The notes under the pieces: model-generated
What the model was told of the DNA's origin: nothing
Databases searched by the model: none
The model's input: only the letters and a program-made list of their open reading frames with translations
Shown: one piece after another, positions 60,324 through 64,000 of the stretch
Layout: each line of letters opens with the position of its first letter
How positions within the stretch are numbered: position 1 is the stretch's first letter
Assembly: GCF_001895005.1 (NCBI RefSeq)
Contig: NZ_BCXH01000010.1
Coordinates: 1 to 64,000, forward strand
Direction of reading: 5' to 3'
DNA length: 64,000 bases
Origin: Rhodococcus yunnanensis NBRC 103083
Lineage (GTDB): Bacteria; Actinomycetota; Actinomycetes; Mycobacteriales; Mycobacteriaceae
Program-made: the position numbers and the translations under genes

Positions 60324-61178
60324 GTGGCCGAGATCTACAAATCCCGAGCTGGCGCCGAGAAGATCCGTTCGCGCTATCGCGAGGTCCTCGGCAGCTGGCC
60401 GGTCCCGTCCGAGCACATACGGATCCCGACGCGCGAAGGCGAGACCTTCGTCGTCGCCTCGGGCCCGGCCGACGGCCCACCACTGGTCCTGCTGCACGGA
60501 TCCGGCGCCAATGCGAGCACCTGGCGCGGCGATATCGAAACGTGGACAACGCGATTCAGGGTATACGCCGTCGACATGCCCGGTGAACCCGGTGGCAGCA
60601 CGCCGTCGCGGCCCGACCTCGCCACCGATGCCGTCGCCTCCTGGTTCGACGACGTCCTCGACGGACTCTCGCTGCAGTCGACATCGCTGATCGGGATGTC
60701 GCTCGGCGGATGGGTGGCCCTCGACTACACGATCCGGCGACCGGCCAGAGTCGATCGGATTTCCCTGCTGTGCCCCGGCGGAATCGGACGTCAGAAAGTG
60801 GGGTGGCTACCCATGGCATTTCTCCTCGGCGCCCTGGGGACTCGCGGGAAGCGTCGCACCGCACGCATGGTCACGGGACTCGACACCCCGTCGATGGCGT
60901 CGGCCCTCGACGACGTCACACTGACCTTCGCCCATTTCAAGCCACGAACCGAACGGCTGCCAGTCTTCCCCGATTCCGCATTGCGACAGGTGCAGGCCCC
61001 GGTCCAGGTCATCGTCGGCGACCGCGACGTCATGATGGACTCGTCGGAGACGGCCCGTCGCGTACGCCTGTGCATCCCCACCGCGTCGGTGACCGTGCTG
61101 GGCGACACCGGTCACGCCATCGTCGGGCACGCCGACACGATCCTGCACTTTCTGGCCGGCCGAACAGATCTCAACTGA
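60324..61178 (+). CDS. Alpha/beta-hydrolase
   Basis: This 284-residue single-domain hydrolase shows the oxyanion loop VLLHGSGANASTWRGDI, the nucleophile elbow IGMSLGGWVALD, Asp in QVIVGDRDVMMD and His in LGDTGHAIVGHAD. This is the esterase/haloalkane-type core without a recognisable lid family. GTG 60324 follows GAGAGGAAG. The substrate is unknown. Its end overlaps the convergent DUF6188-like gene by 8 bp. A short inverted repeat precedes it, but no dedicated regulator is adjacent. Confidence 0.86.
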   Translation: MAEIYKSRAGAEKIRSRYREVLGSWPVPSEHIRIPTREGETFVVASGPADGPPLVLLHGSGANASTWRGDIETWTTRFRVYAVDMPGEPGGSTPSRPDLATDAVASWFDDVLDGLSLQSTSLIGMSLGGWVALDYTIRRPARVDRISLLCPGGIGRQKVGWLPMAFLLGALGTRGKRRTARMVTGLDTPSMASALDDVTLTFAHFKPRTERLPVFPDSALRQVQAPVQVIVGDRDVMMDSSETARRVRLCIPTASVTVLGDTGHAIVGHADTILHFLAGRTDLN

Positions 61179-61752
61179 TCCCGAACACGTACCCCGACGC
61201 CAACTTCACACCGGCCTCATCGACGGCAACGACGCTTTCTCGCAGAACCAGATATGCCTCGTCCAAGGACACCTCGGTGGCCAGTGCGCTGCCATCCGAG
61301 AACTCCACCGCGGCACCCGTTCCCACCGATATCCGCACCACCGTGGATTCGAGGGACGGAAATCGTGCTGGCGATCGGGTTTCACGCCGCGATCCAGGCG
61401 CCGCCGGGGGCCAGGTTTCGACGACACCGCCGGCCAGGCACACCGACGTCGCGCCGTCCGGGTCGGTGTACTCCCAGGACTCCACCTCGGCCCTCGGCTC
61501 CGCGACCACCACTGCTCCGCCTTCGAATTCGATTTGTACCGTGCCGTTTTCGTCGATCTCGGCACTCACACACGCCGTACCGATCAACGCGGACAACAAT
61601 CGAAGGCCCTCGAACTGATTGTCCTCGTCGACCAATTCGCCGTCGACGGTGAGCTCACTGAACGCCACCGTCGACCCGTCGGAGAACTCCAGGGTCAAGT
61701 CGAAGTCGAGAAGCACACGGACGAGTGCGTGGGTGCGAAGTTCGAGGTTCAT
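61171..61752 (-). CDS. DUF6188-like hypothetical protein
   Basis: This 193-residue beta-rich protein consists of short hairpin repeats: DLTLEFSDGSTVAFSELTVDGE and later TGAAVEFSDGSALATEVSLDEAY, together with VQIEFEGGAVVVAE. The similarity between the first and last segments suggests an internal duplication. It resembles the small actinobacterial DUF6188 family, without known function. The ATG at 61750-61752 is used; a GTG two codons earlier is possible. No signal peptide or membrane segment is present. Confidence 0.68.
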   Translation of the reverse strand: MNLELRTHALVRVLLDFDLTLEFSDGSTVAFSELTVDGELVDEDNQFEGLRLLSALIGTACVSAEIDENGTVQIEFEGGAVVVAEPRAEVESWEYTDPDGATSVCLAGGVVETWPPAAPGSRRETRSPARFPSLESTVVRISVGTGAAVEFSDGSALATEVSLDEAYLVLRESVVAVDEAGVKLASGYVFGIS

Positions 61753-61829
61753 CGACACCGACTCTAGTACCGGCGTGTGAGTCGACGGAGTATTCGACGG
61801 CTACGGCAGCGCAACACCAGTGATGCACG

Positions 61830-62672
61830 TCAGCGAGTCCGTTCACGGCGCATCAGCGACCTGGCCCAGCCGTAGCCGGCCGCCGTGATCAGGGCACACC
61901 ACCCCAGAGCGAGGGCGACGGTGCCTGCGTGCGCATCACTGGCAAGCAGGCCACGCACGGTCTCGATGATCGGCGTGAACGGCTGATACTCGGCGAACCA
62001 GCGCAGGGCCGTCGGCATCGAATCCGTCGGCACGAATCCGCTTCCGAGAAACGGCAGGATGATCAAGAACATCGGCAGGTTGCTCGCCGTCTCGATGCTG
62101 TCCGAGACCAGACCCAGCGCCACCGACAACCACGTCAACGCCAACGCAACGAATGCGAGCACACCGAACAGAGCGAGCCATTCCATGGCAGCCGCGTCGG
62201 GACGAAATCCCAGCGCAATGGACACGAGAAGCACTGTGCCCATTGCCAACAGGCCCTGCACGACGCTCGCGAGTACGTGGCCTGCCAGCACCGATCCCGG
62301 TGAAATCGCCATGGTGCGGAATCGCGCGATGATGCCCTCGGTCATGTCGGTGGCGACCGAGATCGCGGTACCCTGCGCCGCAGACGCGGCCGCCATGATC
62401 ACGATTGCCGGGGTGACGTACGCGAGATACGCCGCTCGGCCGCCGGCACCGGGGAGACCGGCACCGAGGGTGCCGCCGAACACGTAGACGAACAGCAGCA
62501 AGAAGACGACGGGCATTCCGACGAGAATCGCAGTCATACTCGGATACCGGCGTAAGTGAATCAGATTGCGACGGAACATGACCGTCGAATCGGAGAGTGC
62601 GGTCGATCGAAACAGTGTGGCCGATCGAAACAGTGTGGCCGATGGGGCCGAGACTTTCGAAACACTGCTCAC
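61830..62672 (-). CDS. ABC-2 type exporter permease (DrrB-like)
   Basis: This 280-residue permease has six membrane helices, including MTAILVGMPVVFLLLFVYVFGGTLG, AAYLAYVTPAIVIMAAASAAQGTAISVATDMTEGIIARFRTM and AEYQPFTPIIETVRGLL, as in DrrB-type drug or lipid exporters. The N-terminus contains a duplicated ATLFRS from an 18-bp tandem repeat. GTG 62670-62672 overlaps the TGA of the ATPase gene and is coupled with it. Direction of transport is presumably outward. The substrate is unknown. Confidence 0.88.
   Translation of the reverse strand: MSSVSKVSAPSATLFRSATLFRSTALSDSTVMFRRNLIHLRRYPSMTAILVGMPVVFLLLFVYVFGGTLGAGLPGAGGRAAYLAYVTPAIVIMAAASAAQGTAISVATDMTEGIIARFRTMAISPGSVLAGHVLASVVQGLLAMGTVLLVSIALGFRPDAAAMEWLALFGVLAFVALALTWLSVALGLVSDSIETASNLPMFLIILPFLGSGFVPTDSMPTALRWFAEYQPFTPIIETVRGLLASDAHAGTVALALGWCALITAAGYGWARSLMRRERTR
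62605..62640. repeat. 18-bp tandem duplication at the permease N-terminus
   Basis: GATCGAAACAGTGTGGCC lies at 62605-62622 and 62623-62640. On the coding strand it gives ATLFRS twice near the cytosolic N-terminus of the permease, shortly after the start codon. Confidence 0.9.
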
Positions 62673-63622
62673 TGTACTGCCTTTCGTGTATCGGAATCGG
62701 TGAGTGCGAAGAACACATCGTCGAGATCGGGAGTTCTGACCTCGAGATGCTCGGGATTCACGCGTGCACTGTCCAGACGATCGAGGATCGACCGGAGGCC
62801 CTCGACGTCGGTGCCGCCGGGTATCGTCACAGTGCAGGTGTCCGAGTCGACTGTGCCTGCCGGAAATGCCTGTGCCGCAGAGCCGAGCGCACGATCATCG
62901 GCCAGATGCACTGTGACGCTTCCTCCTCGGACCCGTCGTTTCAGTTCGGCCGGGGTACCTTCCGCGACGATGTGACCGCCGTCGAGCACGGCAACGGTGT
63001 CCGCGAGTTGATCCGCCTCGTCGAGGTACTGAGTGGTGAGCACGATCGTCACTCCCTCGTCCACCAGCTCGTGGACGATGTCCCACAGCACCCGGCGTCC
63101 CCGAGGGTCCAGTCCGGTGGTCGGCTCGTCGAGGAAGACGACGTTCGGCCTGCCCACCAACGTCATCGCGAGGTCGAGCTTGCGGCGCATCCCGCCGGAA
63201 CACGCAGCGGCCGGCTTGGTTGCGGCGTCCGCGAGTTCGAAGCGAGCAAGCAGTGCGCCGATTCGCTTCGTTCCTTCGCGGCGTCCGAGTCGATGTAGAT
63301 CTGCCATCAACCGCAGGTTCTCCTCCACCGTCAACAACTTGTCGACGGCCGAGAACTGACCGGTGACACCGATGGCGCGGCGGACGGATTCGGGCTCTCG
63401 CCGCAGGTCGTGTCCCGCGACGACCACCTCGCCTGCATCGGGACGCACGAGTGTGGACAGTATGTTCACCGCCGTGGTCTTACCCGCCCCGTTGGGACCG
63501 AGGAGAGCGAAAACCGTCCCCGCGGGGACGTCGAGGTCGATTCCGTCGAGAACCGCGTGGTCCCCGTAGGACTTGCGGAGTCCGCGCACATGTACAGCGG
63601 ACGATCTGGTGGACAGGGTCAT
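62669..63622 (-). CDS. ABC exporter ATPase (DrrA-like)
   Basis: This 317-residue ATPase has Walker A GPNGAGKTT, a Q-loop in GVTGQFSAVDKLLTVEENL, the signature CSGGMRRKLDLAMTLVGRP, Walker B VVFLDEPTTGLDP and switch His region TTQYLDEADQLAD. The C-terminal 90 residues form the DrrA-type regulatory extension. ATG 63620-63622 follows CAGGAGATCAC. It pairs with the DrrB-like permease downstream (GTGA overlap). Such pairs export anthracycline-like drugs or lipids; none is implied here. Confidence 0.92.
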   Translation of the reverse strand: MTLSTRSSAVHVRGLRKSYGDHAVLDGIDLDVPAGTVFALLGPNGAGKTTAVNILSTLVRPDAGEVVVAGHDLRREPESVRRAIGVTGQFSAVDKLLTVEENLRLMADLHRLGRREGTKRIGALLARFELADAATKPAAACSGGMRRKLDLAMTLVGRPNVVFLDEPTTGLDPRGRRVLWDIVHELVDEGVTIVLTTQYLDEADQLADTVAVLDGGHIVAEGTPAELKRRVRGGSVTVHLADDRALGSAAQAFPAGTVDSDTCTVTIPGGTDVEGLRSILDRLDSARVNPEHLEVRTPDLDDVFFALTDSDTRKAVQ

Positions 63623-63733
63623 GATGTGATCTCCTGCGTTGTGCGACCCGAGATTTCGGGCAGAGTTGTTCCACCGCGTCACCTGTACGGCGGCGGTCGA
63701 ATGAGAGTGCGCGAGAAACCTCGCGCCGTCGGA

Positions 63734-64000
63734 TCAGATGTCGAGATCTTCGACGGCAGGTTCAGCGGCTGCGGCCGCGACCAGCTCGTACAGTTCGCTC
63801 GGTACGAGGCCGCGGAGGGCGTCCAGGTCGTCGGCGATCTCGACCGTGGCGGTGGCGGCCGTGGTGCTCCACTGTTGATCGCTGCTGACGTACTTGCGCC
63901 AACCGCGGGTAGCGCCGTCCGCGCCTGCGGACCAGGCCGTTTCCGGGGACCGCTCGGTGTGAACGACGAATTTCCCGGTACGGCCGCGGTATATGCGGAA
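63734..64000 (-). CDS. EXLDI-type protein, 3' part
   Basis: The frame runs out of the right edge, so the start is not in the window. The visible 88 codons read into GKFVVHTERSPETAWSAGADG, ATVEIADDLDALRGLVPSELYELVA and end VEDLDI, which matches the C-terminal Glu-x-Leu-Asp-Ile motif that gives the EXLDI family its name. Members are small actinobacterial proteins of unknown function. The stop is TGA at 63734-63736. It lies upstream of the ABC exporter pair on the same strand, with about 110 bp between, so a shared promoter is possible but not shown. Confidence 0.72.
   Translation of the reverse strand, partial: FRIYRGRTGKFVVHTERSPETAWSAGADGATRGWRKYVSSDQQWSTTAATATVEIADDLDALRGLVPSELYELVAAAAAEPAVEDLDI

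Overview
The window is high-GC actinobacterial DNA, most like a Rhodococcus or close Mycobacteriales relative. This is inferred from family content (DUF222/HNH '13E12'-type protein, EXLDI-type protein, F420-type luciferase-like oxidoreductase, AIM24 paralogues, Kdp gene order, malate:quinone oxidoreductase, many TetR/LysR/MFS pairs) and from the G/C-rich third codon positions. It is densely coding, with no gene-free stretch above about 260 bases, and I saw no rRNA, tRNA, CRISPR array, insertion sequence or prophage. It looks like ordinary chromosome with accessory metabolic modules.

Layout. 1-9.2 kb: end of a DUF222/HNH gene, a secreted HtrA-like protease, a VOC protein, a thiolase, an F420-type oxidoreductase, three consecutive AIM24 genes plus a small partner, and a glycosyltransferase. 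9.2-18.8 kb: divergent ArsR/MFS pair with two operator-like palindromes, a membrane flippase-pseudokinase fusion coupled to an AlkC-like DNA repair gene, a GGDEF-EAL protein, an ABM monooxygenase-like protein, a spermidine synthase-like protein, a DUF985 cupin and a TetR. 18.9-25.7 kb: a five-gene operon resembling guanidine/urea carboxylase pathways (APC permease, two DUF1989 proteins, carboxyltransferase, allophanate hydrolase). Its carboxylase keeps only the carboxyltransferase part. 25.7-36 kb: PaaI thioesterase/HxlR operon, secreted SGNH esterase, MBL protein, membrane alpha/beta-hydrolase, small ORFs, a split transketolase with a frameshifted second subunit, a thioredoxin reductase-like protein, TetR, and an HTH-ClpN protein behind two perfect inverted repeats. 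36-46 kb: GGDEF-EAL protein and the complete kdp locus (small peptide, kdpF, A, B, C, D, E). 46-64 kb: DUF998 protein, glycosyltransferase, NmrA-like protein, PucR/CdaR regulator with EAL protein, GGDEF protein, MFS/TetR pair, NDH-2-like dehydrogenase/LysR, Mqo/LysR, alpha/beta-hydrolase, DrrAB-type ABC exporter and the end of an EXLDI protein.

The genes work as local modules rather than one system: potassium uptake (kdp), quinone-reducing respiration (NDH-2, Mqo), c-di-GMP turnover (four proteins), regulated drug-type exporters, and nitrogen scavenging. The most unusual module is the DUF1989/carboxyltransferase/allophanate hydrolase operon without biotin carboxylase or biotin carrier domains. 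A second genome-wide feature is a set of short (9-27 bp) tandem duplications, many sitting across stop codons or gene junctions, including a triplicated kdpD-kdpE overlap.
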